This document shows positions 1-6,446 of a stretch of DNA of 64,000 bases, piece by piece (the stretch's first letter is position 1; each line of letters begins with the position of its first letter). Location: NCBI GenBank assembly GCA_021325135.1, contig JAJPHT010000015.1:62001-126000 (forward strand). Direction: 5' to 3'. The DNA is from Pseudomonadota bacterium (lineage in GTDB: Archaea > Thermoplasmatota > SW-10-69-26 > JACQPN01 > JAJPHT01). The notes under the pieces were generated by a model that was not told where the DNA came from, did not search any database, and was given only the letters and a program-made list of their open reading frames with translations. A program made the translations under genes and the position numbers.

Positions 1-959
1 TCCGCGCCCGCGTCGTAGAGAAGGCCGAAGCCCGCGTTGCCCGAGCCCTGCGCGAACTGCGACGCGTTGCGGTAGTCGCTGCCGCCGTCATCGTAGAGGA
101 TGCCGGCCGCCGCGAGCCCCGCGCCCTGCGCGACCGCGGGGGCGTAATAATAGTCGGAGCCCGCGCCGAAGTCCATGGCCAAGGCGGGGATCGCGGAGCC
201 GCCGCCCGCGTTGTCCAGGTACGTGTCGTTGCCACCGTTGTCGATCTGGATCGCGTAGGTGTCGGTGTAGGTGTCGTCGCACGCGCCGCCCACGACGATG
301 AAGGGCAGGTCCAGCATGCGGTCGCACGAGGCGGGCGCGGCGGGCGCGGAGAAGGAGGAGGCGGCGTCGGCCAGCGAGACGGCGGCGTCCGCGAGGGCCG
401 CGCGGTCGACGCGCGAGAGGGCCGCCATGCGCTCGTCGTGGAGCGCGCGCATCTGCGGCGTCACGGCGGCGCCGCTGTCCACCTGGCTCACCAGGAGCGA
501 GGTCAGCGCGGGGTTCTGGAGGAGCAGCGCGCGGTCCGCGGGGGCGAGGATGCGCTGGTCCGCGAGGGCGGAGGCCGTCGTCGCGTCGACGAGGGGCAGC
601 AGCGCGGCGCGCCACTCCGGGGAGAGGGCGGCCGTCTGCGTCGCGACGCGGGCGCGCAGCGCGGCGTCGACGGGCTGGCCGATGGCCCCGTAGAGCGAGA
701 GGATCGCCGCGTCCAGCGAAGGCGAGCGGGGGAGCGCCGGGTGCGCGTCGGGGTAGCCCGCGCGCAGGAGCGCCGCGTGCGTCACGGCGGCGATGCCCGC
801 CTGGCCCGTGGGGAGCGAGGCGAAGGGCGCGGCCGCCGCGGAGGCGAGGGCGCGTGCCTCGGCCACCTTGGAGGGCGCCGGCGCCAGCCGGAGCGCCCCC
901 GCGGGGGCGGCGAGGAGCAGGAGCGTGACGAGGAGCAGGCTGCGCGCGGCAAGGGACAC
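1..959 (-). CDS. Secreted protein with Asp/Gly/Tyr repeats, 3' end beyond the window
   Basis: An open frame reads leftward from a GTG at 959 to the window edge, giving about 319 residues without a stop. It starts with a clear signal peptide: a Leu/Val-rich core ending in AAPAGA near residue 22. An Ala-rich, mostly helical stretch follows to about residue 210. After that come repeats rich in Asp, Gly, Asn and Tyr (GGACDDTY, GGNDTYLDN, GAGSDYYY, DDGGSDYRN) separated by AQGAG or AQGSGN units. Asp/Gly/Asn repeats of this kind often bind calcium in secreted proteins, but I cannot name the family. GTG was chosen because the signal peptide begins there and a stop lies a short way upstream in frame. 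The C-terminus is missing, so anchoring cannot be judged. Confidence 0.75.
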   Translation of the reverse strand, partial: MSLAARSLLLVTLLLLAAPAGALRLAPAPSKVAEARALASAAAAPFASLPTGQAGIAAVTHAALLRAGYPDAHPALPRSPSLDAAILSLYGAIGQPVDAALRARVATQTAALSPEWRAALLPLVDATTASALADQRILAPADRALLLQNPALTSLLVSQVDSGAAVTPQMRALHDERMAALSRVDRAALADAAVSLADAASSFSAPAAPASCDRMLDLPFIVVGGACDDTYTDTYAIQIDNGGNDTYLDNAGGGSAIPALAMDFGAGSDYYYAPAVAQGAGLAAAGILYDDGGSDYRNASQFAQGSGNAGFGLLYDAGA

Positions 960-1035
960 GGGGGTGTGGCCTCCCGGCGGCCCATGGCCCGGGAGACGAG
1001 AGAGCGTTGTCCCCGTCCCCGCAGGGGGCGACACC

Positions 1036-1590
1036 TCAGTAGTGATACGCTTTCCCGACGTCGTCCGCCGAGAGCCCGAGCCCGCTGGCGACGCGGTTGG
1101 CGAAGTTGAAGTACGCCACGATGAGGGTCACGTCCAGGATCGCCCGCTCGTCGAGCCCCTGCTTGCGGAGCTTGTCGACGTCCGCCTGCGCGACCTTGCC
1201 CGGATTCTTCGTGAGCAGCATCGCGTGGTCCGCGATGGCGCGCTCGCGCGGGGAGAGGGGCGCCTTGGTGTAGTCCGTCGAGACGAGCGCCTGGAGGCCG
1301 GGCTCCGTGGCGTGGCGGCCGAAGGCGTCGGCGTGGTGCGCGAGGCAGTAGCCGCAGCCGTTCGCCCGCGAGACGACGGTGGCGATGAGCTCCCGCTCGC
1401 GCCGCGAGAGGGGCCCCTCGGCGAAGTGGAGCTCCTGGTAGAGCGCGAGGTGCGCGCCCGGGACGTGCGGGTGCTGCCCGGTGACGGTGAAGATGTCGCC
1501 CACCGCGCCGCGCTCCTTCTCGATGCGCGCGTACTCCTCGTGGAGCGCGCCCTTGGCGTCCTGGGGGTCCACCTTGCGGATGAAGGCCAT
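1036..1590 (-). CDS. AhpD-like peroxidase-related protein (CMD family)
   Basis: A 184-residue protein of the carboxymuconolactone decarboxylase/AhpD fold, closest in character to the uncharacterised peroxidase-related enzymes. The redox motif is present as Cys79-Gly-Tyr-Cys82 followed by His86 (C-x2-C-x3-H), within SRANGCGYCLAHH. The family uses these cysteines with a nearby His/Glu relay to reduce peroxides or disulfides. Length suits a single-domain member. There is no signal peptide, so it should act in the cytoplasm. It is transcribed alone, away from the secreted pair that starts at 1794. The physiological substrate and reductant cannot be read from sequence. Confidence 0.85.
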   Translation of the reverse strand: MAFIRKVDPQDAKGALHEEYARIEKERGAVGDIFTVTGQHPHVPGAHLALYQELHFAEGPLSRRERELIATVVSRANGCGYCLAHHADAFGRHATEPGLQALVSTDYTKAPLSPRERAIADHAMLLTKNPGKVAQADVDKLRKQGLDERAILDVTLIVAYFNFANRVASGLGLSADDVGKAYHY

Positions 1591-1703
1591 GCCCGCGCAT
1601 TCCCTGGACCCGGACTTAAGCGTGGGGGTCCCTGGATGGGATCGCTTCCGGCCCTTGGAGGCCCCCGGCTGGGCGCGCGGCGAGGCGCGCCGATGCTGGA
1701 GAA

Positions 1704-1790
1704 TAACTGTGACGCGCGACGGTAACTGTTATCTTCACCGACGGCTCTGCCCCCTGGGGGCGTCCCCGCCGTTCCCAAGCGAATGGTGAA
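1704..1790 (+). promoter_or_regulatory. Leader of the secreted pair: TAACTGT direct repeat and GGTGA site
   Basis: Two copies of TAACTGT at 1704-1710 and 1723-1729 lie in an AT-richer patch, the second running into TTATC. Just before the start codon at 1794 is GAATGGTGA, whose GGTGA fits an archaeal Shine-Dalgarno. The paralogous gene at 53014 carries the same GAATGGTGAA shortly before its ATG. The direct repeat could be an operator, but that is a guess. Confidence 0.35.
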
Positions 1791-1793
1791 TCG

Positions 1794-2534
1794 ATGCAGT
1801 CCAGACTCGTCATCCGACTCGTGGCCGGCGCCCTCCTCCTCACGCTGGGGGGCGCGCCCGCGCAGGCGGCCCTCGCCTACACGCCCTGCCTCTCCTACCT
1901 CGACCAGAGCATCGCGCCCCGCGCGGCGTCCTCGCAGTCGTGCTCGGTGTCGCCAGGCGACCCCCTTGCCGACTCCCGCGACGGCGCCCCGCCCGGCGAG
2001 TACATCGACCTCGTGAGCAACGTCGTCTATCGCTTCGACGGCCAGCGCGCCGAGCCCGTGGGCGCGGCCATCCCCGCCATCGGGTACGTCGAGGTCAGCG
2101 CCCGCTATCACGTCTTCGCGTGCGCGACCTCCTCGCCCCTGCAGCAGTGCAGCGATCCCATGTGCGAGCAGTGGGTCGACTGCATCCACTGGCGGCTCTC
2201 CGTGGTCGGTTGCCACGAGGCGCACCTTCGCGTCTGGCTCGACGATCAGGTGGACCCCTACGACTTCCCCTCCGTCCCGGCCCCCTGCACGCAGGGCAGC
2301 TCGTTCATCCCGGGCGTGGGCATCCAGGGGGGCCGCGCCAAGGACGGGAACCTCGTGGGCGAGACGCTGACGCCGACCAACTACTACACGCACGACGACC
2401 GGACGGAGACCATCTCCTTCCTCCCCGGCTACGCCTGCCCGCCCCACGACACGCCCGGCTCCGTGCACGCGCAGATCGTGATCGATGGCGCGCCCTACGC
2501 CGACATGATCCAGACCATGCCTTGCGACGAGTGA
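1794..2534 (+). CDS. Secreted Cys-containing protein, first gene of duplicated pair (copy 1)
   Basis: A 246-residue protein with a signal peptide (hydrophobic VAGALLLTLGG, cleavage after APAQA near residue 25). I do not recognise the family. The mature part has about ten cysteines, which suggests disulfides outside the cell. It is clearly paralogous to the protein at 53014-53784. Shared landmarks are the start of the mature chain (ALAYTPC here, ALVYTGC there), GAPPGEYIDLVSNVVYR against GAPANEYLDPVSHVVYR, and a Leu-x3-GCH element about 40 % along. The stop lies 4 nt before the next start, and the downstream gene is also duplicated at the other locus, so the pair is probably co-transcribed and works together. 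There is no C-terminal anchor. Confidence 0.8.
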   Translation: MQSRLVIRLVAGALLLTLGGAPAQAALAYTPCLSYLDQSIAPRAASSQSCSVSPGDPLADSRDGAPPGEYIDLVSNVVYRFDGQRAEPVGAAIPAIGYVEVSARYHVFACATSSPLQQCSDPMCEQWVDCIHWRLSVVGCHEAHLRVWLDDQVDPYDFPSVPAPCTQGSSFIPGVGIQGGRAKDGNLVGETLTPTNYYTHDDRTETISFLPGYACPPHDTPGSVHAQIVIDGAPYADMIQTMPCDE

Positions 2535-2538
2535 TCCC

Positions 2539-3117
2539 ATGCGCTCCTGCCTCCTCCTGGCCGCCACCCTCCTGCTCGCGCCCCTCGTGCTCGCCGGCAC
2601 GCAGCAGGCGCCCGAGATCACCGACGGCACCAACGACGTCCAGCCCGACAGCGCGGCGGGCGTCTGCACCGCGCGCGGCGCGCCGGAGATCGACGTGGTG
2701 CGCGCGTGGTTCGACCCTGGCCCGGACGTCGTCTCCGTCTCGGTGGAGGTGGTGGACCTGTCCCACCGCGCGTTCGACGGCGAAGGGTTCAGCCTCGACG
2801 TGGGGTTCCACTCGGGGACGGACGCGTTCACGCTGTGGAACGCGCTGGGCCCCGGCCCCGCCGACAACTTCTCGGCGCTCTTCGTCGACCACGCGGACGG
2901 CACCAGCGAGGGGCACGCCATCCGCTGGTCCACGAGCGGCAACGTCGTCACCGCGGAGATCCCGCGCGCGTACCTCCCGGGAAGCGCGCTGACACACGTC
3001 CGCGCGTCGGGCCGGCTCTCCCAGCCTGGCGTGCTCGGGTTCTACGTCGTGGGCATGCCGTGGTTCTGCGACACGGCCCCTGACGTCGGCTACGGGCAGG
3101 ACGTCCCGCTGGGCTGA
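2539..3117 (+). CDS. Secreted protein, second gene of duplicated pair (copy 1)
   Basis: A 192-residue secreted protein with a signal peptide ending near LVLAG at residue 20. The mature chain begins with PEITDGT, as in its paralogue at 53797-54360 (PEITDGS). Further shared points are GAPEID, a hydrophobic beta-strand pattern reaching EVxDxxHR, and a C-terminus of DxxPxxGYGxD. The alternating hydrophobic pattern suggests a beta-sandwich, possibly binding or structural rather than catalytic. No catalytic motif or membrane anchor is visible. It follows the upstream secreted gene by 4 nt and is followed by a hairpin/T-tract terminator. The function is unknown. Confidence 0.8.
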   Translation: MRSCLLLAATLLLAPLVLAGTQQAPEITDGTNDVQPDSAAGVCTARGAPEIDVVRAWFDPGPDVVSVSVEVVDLSHRAFDGEGFSLDVGFHSGTDAFTLWNALGPGPADNFSALFVDHADGTSEGHAIRWSTSGNVVTAEIPRAYLPGSALTHVRASGRLSQPGVLGFYVVGMPWFCDTAPDVGYGQDVPLG

Positions 3118-3131
3118 GAAAACAGGAGGTC

Positions 3132-3174
3132 GGGGCGCGGCGTGCCTGCGAGGCCGCGCCCCTGGTTTTTTTTT
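3132..3174 (+). terminator. GC hairpin followed by T9 tract
   Basis: A perfect 10-bp inverted repeat (GGGGCGCGGC at 3132-3141, GCCGCGCCCC at 3153-3162) with an 11-nt loop is followed three bases later by nine Ts (3166-3174). It begins 15 bp after the stop of the secreted pair. Archaeal termination needs mainly the T-tract; the bacterial-style stem is an extra. Confidence 0.8.
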
Positions 3175-3176
3175 GC

Positions 3177-3566
3177 TCAGTAGCGGCCCGGCTGGGTGCC
3201 CTTGGGCTGGCCCTGCCCGGTCTGGCCGGCGCCCACGTTGCCGCTGCGCGCCTGCTGGCCGGTCTGCTGGACGATCTGGGGCAGCTCCAGGACGAGGTTC
3301 TGCACCTTCTGCACGTCCTCGCGGCCGTCGTCCGTGATGGTGTACTTGTTGCCGTTCTGCCGGAGGTGTCCGGTCTGCGTGAGGATGTTCAGGCACTCGT
3401 CCAGGTGGTTCGTGCCCATCTGGAGGTTGCCCTTGAACACGCTCTGGATGTTCTCCTTGGTGATCTCGCCCTGCTGGGCGGTCTTGTTGAGGACGACGAA
3501 CTGCATGATCGCCATCTCGAAGCTCTTCACGAAAGGCTGCTGCTGGCCGGTGTTGGTGTTGACCAT
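3177..3566 (-). CDS. Small winged-helix-like protein with Gln/Gly-rich tail
   Basis: A 129-residue soluble protein. Residues about 15-90 are helical and end in HLRQNGNKYTITDDGRE, which looks like the wing of a winged helix. The preceding segment (EITKENIQSVFKGN...LDECLNILTQTG) would supply the helices. The last 30 residues are rich in Gln, Gly and Thr and probably disordered. It could bind DNA or mediate protein contacts, but I recognise no named family. It converges on the secreted pair, with the T-tract between the two stop codons. Confidence 0.65.
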   Translation of the reverse strand: MVNTNTGQQQPFVKSFEMAIMQFVVLNKTAQQGEITKENIQSVFKGNLQMGTNHLDECLNILTQTGHLRQNGNKYTITDDGREDVQKVQNLVLELPQIVQQTGQQARSGNVGAGQTGQGQPKGTQPGRY

Positions 3567-3711
3567 GGGCTCGGAACCCCGGCGCAGAAGCCTGGCTGTC
3601 GGGTTTGCTTCTTCTGGAACAACGGGGGACGGCGCCCGTCCGCCTGGCGGCCAGGTTGTTTCGGCGCCCTGCTAGGCAGGGGCAAGGCCGGGGCGCGGCC
3701 TCCCCGCGGGC

Positions 3712-3885
3712 ATGCACCATCTCGTCAGCGCGAAGGCCGTCGTGGGCTCCGGCGACGCGACCGTCCTCCTGGAGGTCCAGGGCCGCTGCGTGCGCATCAA
3801 GCGCCGCGGCCAGCCCGAGGTCATGGTCCCCCTGGAGGCCGCCGCGGACGTGGGGCGCTTCCTGATGGCGGCGGCGAAGGCGTAG
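3712..3885 (+). CDS. Hypothetical 57-residue protein
   Basis: A short frame opening with MHHLVSAKAVV and ending in FLMAAAKA. Alternating hydrophobic residues (ATVLLEVQG, CVRIKRRG) suggest a small beta structure followed by one helix. The strong GC bias at third codon positions matches real genes here, and the amino-acid make-up is normal, unlike the Arg/Pro/Ala-rich antisense frames. No Shine-Dalgarno is obvious. It lies upstream of hicB but has its own gap and is probably not part of that operon. Function unknown. Confidence 0.5.
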   Translation: MHHLVSAKAVVGSGDATVLLEVQGRCVRIKRRGQPEVMVPLEAAADVGRFLMAAAKA

Positions 3886-3901
3886 GGTCGCGGCCGGAAT
3901 A

Positions 3902-3909
3902 GCATTAAG
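3902..3909 (+). promoter_or_regulatory. TATA-like box for hicB
   Basis: GCATTAAG is centred about 28 nt before the GTG at 3934, the distance expected for a leaderless archaeal transcript. No Shine-Dalgarno precedes the start, which agrees. Confidence 0.45.
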
Positions 3910-3933
3910 AGCCCGCATTTCCCATCGAGCCTC

Positions 3934-4137
3934 GTGCAATACCAGGTGGTCCTGGAGTTCGATGAGGAGTCCCGCCACTACACGGCGACCGTCCCGGGTC
4001 TGCCCATCGTCGTCGACGCGACGAGCAAGCGCGAGGCCCTCAAGCTCGCACGCGAGGCCATCGCGTACTACGTTGAGGACGTCGGCGCGCAGTCCGCGCC
4101 CTCGATCCATGCCGAGGTCGTGACCGTCAAGGTGTAG
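3934..4137 (+). CDS. hicB: HicB-family antitoxin
   Basis: A 67-residue protein with the HicB partial RNase-H-like fold: YQVVLEFDEESRHYTATVPGL, then a helix with SKREALKLAREAIAYYVED. In this family it binds and blocks the HicA ribonuclease. It lacks the C-terminal DNA-binding domain that longer HicB proteins carry, so autoregulation, if any, would work differently. It starts at GTG (leaderless by position) and ends 3 nt before hicA. The antitoxin-first order is the less usual arrangement of hicAB loci. Confidence 0.85.
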   Translation: MQYQVVLEFDEESRHYTATVPGLPIVVDATSKREALKLAREAIAYYVEDVGAQSAPSIHAEVVTVKV

Positions 4138-4140
4138 GCC

Positions 4141-4359
4141 GTGCTGCCGGGCGAGATCGACGGCCGGCGCTTCCTGCGCGCCATGGCCCGCCTTGGCTGG
4201 AGGGTCGTCAAGCAGCGCGGGAGCCACCGCACCCTCCAGAAGGCCGGCTCCGGCCAAATCCTCATCGTGGCATTCCACGAGACGCTGAGCCGGAACTCGG
4301 TCCGCCGGGCCCTAAGGGAAGCGGGCGTCCCGGAAGAGGAGTTCGAAGGCCGCCTCTGA
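4141..4359 (+). CDS. hicA: HicA-family mRNA interferase toxin
   Basis: A 72-residue HicA protein with a double-stranded-RNA-binding-like fold. The conserved Gly-Ser-His element (GSHRTL, His29) holds the presumed catalytic histidine, and SRNSVRRALREAGV forms the typical C-terminal helix. HicA toxins cleave mRNA and are neutralised by HicB, which is encoded directly upstream and probably translated from the same message. The start is GTG. Nothing suggests decay: length and key residue are intact. Confidence 0.88.
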   Translation: MLPGEIDGRRFLRAMARLGWRVVKQRGSHRTLQKAGSGQILIVAFHETLSRNSVRRALREAGVPEEEFEGRL

Positions 4360-4400
4360 GCCCATCAGCTTCTTGACCCCGCACCGATGATGGCCGCCTT

Positions 4401-6392
4401 GTGAAGCCCAAGGAGGAGATGAGCGCCCTCGACGTCCGCGCGTGCGTCCGCGAGCTGAAAGGCTATCGCGGCGCCCGCGTCGACAAGGCGTACGAGATCG
4501 CGCCGGGCGAGCTTCTCCTCCGCGCTCGCGGCGGCGACCCGCCGCGCAAGGTCGACCTCTCGATCCTCGTGGGGAAGGCCGTGCATCTCACGACGCTGCC
4601 CCGCGAAGCGCCCGAGAAGCCCACCGCGTTCGTCATGAACCTGCGCAAGCACCTGGCCAACGCGTTCGTGGACGACGTGCGGCAGCACGGCTTCGATCGC
4701 GTCGTGGAGCTCGTCTCGAACCGCAAGGACGGCGTCTACGTCCTCGTGGTGGAGCTGTTCCACGACGGCAACGTCGTGCTGGTGAAGGACGACCGCATCG
4801 TGACCGCGCTCGCGCACCAGTCGTGGGCGACGCGCGAGGTGCGGCCCGGCGTGGAGTGGACCCCCGCGCCCGCGCGCGCCGACCCGTCCACGCTCTCCCT
4901 GGAGGAGTTCGCCGCCAAGGTCCGCGCGAGCAACGCCGACGCGGTGCGCACGCTCGCCACCGAGGGCAACCTGGGCGGCGCGTTCGCCGAGGAGGTCTGC
5001 GCGCAGGCGGGCGTTCCCAAGAACACGCCCGTCGCCGACCTCTCCTCCGCGCAGATCGCCGCGCTGCGCGACGCGCTCAAGGCATTGCTGGACCGCGTGG
5101 ACGCCGGCCCGCTGGAGCCCGTCGTCGCGCTCCGGGGCGAGGAGAAGGTGGACGTGGCGCCCTTCCCGCTGCGCGCGCACGAGGGGCTGACGCTCCAGCG
5201 CTTCGCGACCTTCCAGGAGGCGCTGGACGCCTACTTCGGGCGCTCCGTCACGACGGAGAAGGTGGACCCGCGGCTCAAGAAGCTCGCCGACGAGAAGGCC
5301 AAGGTCCAGCGCATGCTCGACGCGCAGGAGGCCGCGCTATCAAAATTCGCCAGGGAGGAGGCCGAGGCCAAGCGCAAGGCGGACCTGCTCTACGGCCACT
5401 TCGACGTGGTGCAGCGGCTCACGAAGACGCTCTGGGACGCGGGCAAGTCCCTGGGGTGGAAGGCCGTGCAGGAGCGCCTCAAGGAGGGGAGGAAGGCGGG
5501 CAACCCCGAGGCCGCGCTGGTGGAGAGCCTCAGCCCCAACGAGGGCGCGGCGGTCCTCTCCCTGGAGGACATGGGCGGGAAGAAGGGGCGCGTGCGCGTC
5601 GACCTGCGCAAGAGCGTGCAGGAGAACGCCGACGCGCAGTACGAGATGGCCAAGAAGATGCGCGCGAAGACGCAGGGCGCGATCGAGGCGCGCGAGCGCA
5701 CGCGGGCGCGCATGAAGGAATTGGACGAGCGCGGCCTGGAGATCGTGGCGCAGCTTGCCCAGAAGGCGGAGCGCAAGGCCGCGACGAAGCGCTTCTGGTT
5801 CGAGCAGTTCCGCTGGTTCTACACGAGCGACGGCCACCTCGTGCTGGCGGGGCGCGACGTCAAGGGCAACGAGCGCATCGTCGCGAAGCAGCTGGAGGAG
5901 CAGGACCGCTACCTCCACGCGGACGTGAGCGGCGCGCCCAGCACCGTCGTCAAGGCGAAGGACGGCGCGGTGTCGGAGACGGCGCTCCAGGAGGCGGCCG
6001 CGTTCGCGGCGTCGAACTCGCGCATCTGGAACGCGGGCCACGCGGCGGGCGAGGCCTACTGGGTCACGCCCTCGCAGGTGAGCAAGACGCCCAACCCGGG
6101 CGAGTACGTGGCCAAGGGGAGCTTCATCATCCGCGGCAAGCGCAACTTCCTGCGCGTGCCCATCCGGCTCGCCATCGGAGAGGTGGAGATCGAGGGCCAC
6201 CGCAAGGTCATGGGCGGGCCCGTGGAGGCGGTGGCGGCCCGCGCGACGCGCTACGTCGTGCTGGAGCCGGGGGACTCACCCACCAACCAGGTCGCCAACG
6301 AGCTGGCGGCGGCGCTGGGCGTCAACGTGGAGGAGGTCCAGGGCGTGATGCCGCCCGCGTCCGTGAGGATCGTCGAGCGGCACGGCCTCTAG
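4401..6392 (+). CDS. rqcH: RqcH/NEMF-family ribosome quality control protein
   Basis: A 663-residue NFACT-family protein. The N-terminal NFACT-N region carries VNxxDR-like chemistry as Asp99-Arg100 (HGFDRVVELV), the residues RqcH uses with tRNA. A long Lys/Glu/Ala-rich coiled coil spans roughly residues 290-440. The C-terminal NFACT-R (DUF814) domain contains FRWFYTSDGHLVLAGRDVKGNE. RqcH binds 50S subunits blocked by nascent chains and adds alanine tails. The GTG start at 4401 gives MKPKEEMSALD, which suits archaeal homologues; an ATG at 4419 is the alternative. It stands alone downstream of hicBA. Pelota, which splits stalled ribosomes, is encoded 3.3 kb away. Confidence 0.9.
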   Translation: MKPKEEMSALDVRACVRELKGYRGARVDKAYEIAPGELLLRARGGDPPRKVDLSILVGKAVHLTTLPREAPEKPTAFVMNLRKHLANAFVDDVRQHGFDRVVELVSNRKDGVYVLVVELFHDGNVVLVKDDRIVTALAHQSWATREVRPGVEWTPAPARADPSTLSLEEFAAKVRASNADAVRTLATEGNLGGAFAEEVCAQAGVPKNTPVADLSSAQIAALRDALKALLDRVDAGPLEPVVALRGEEKVDVAPFPLRAHEGLTLQRFATFQEALDAYFGRSVTTEKVDPRLKKLADEKAKVQRMLDAQEAALSKFAREEAEAKRKADLLYGHFDVVQRLTKTLWDAGKSLGWKAVQERLKEGRKAGNPEAALVESLSPNEGAAVLSLEDMGGKKGRVRVDLRKSVQENADAQYEMAKKMRAKTQGAIEARERTRARMKELDERGLEIVAQLAQKAERKAATKRFWFEQFRWFYTSDGHLVLAGRDVKGNERIVAKQLEEQDRYLHADVSGAPSTVVKAKDGAVSETALQEAAAFAASNSRIWNAGHAAGEAYWVTPSQVSKTPNPGEYVAKGSFIIRGKRNFLRVPIRLAIGEVEIEGHRKVMGGPVEAVAARATRYVVLEPGDSPTNQVANELAAALGVNVEEVQGVMPPASVRIVERHGL

Positions 6393-6446
6393 CGGACTCA
6401 CGTCCCGTGAGCGCGCGGCCGCAAAAAGCCTGAAGTAGGGGGCGTC

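Noticed and set aside
3605..3902. Longer plus-strand frames of 86 and 178 codons around the small gene at 3712
   Set aside because: Arg/Pro/Ser-rich shifted frames. The 57-residue frame has the normal composition.
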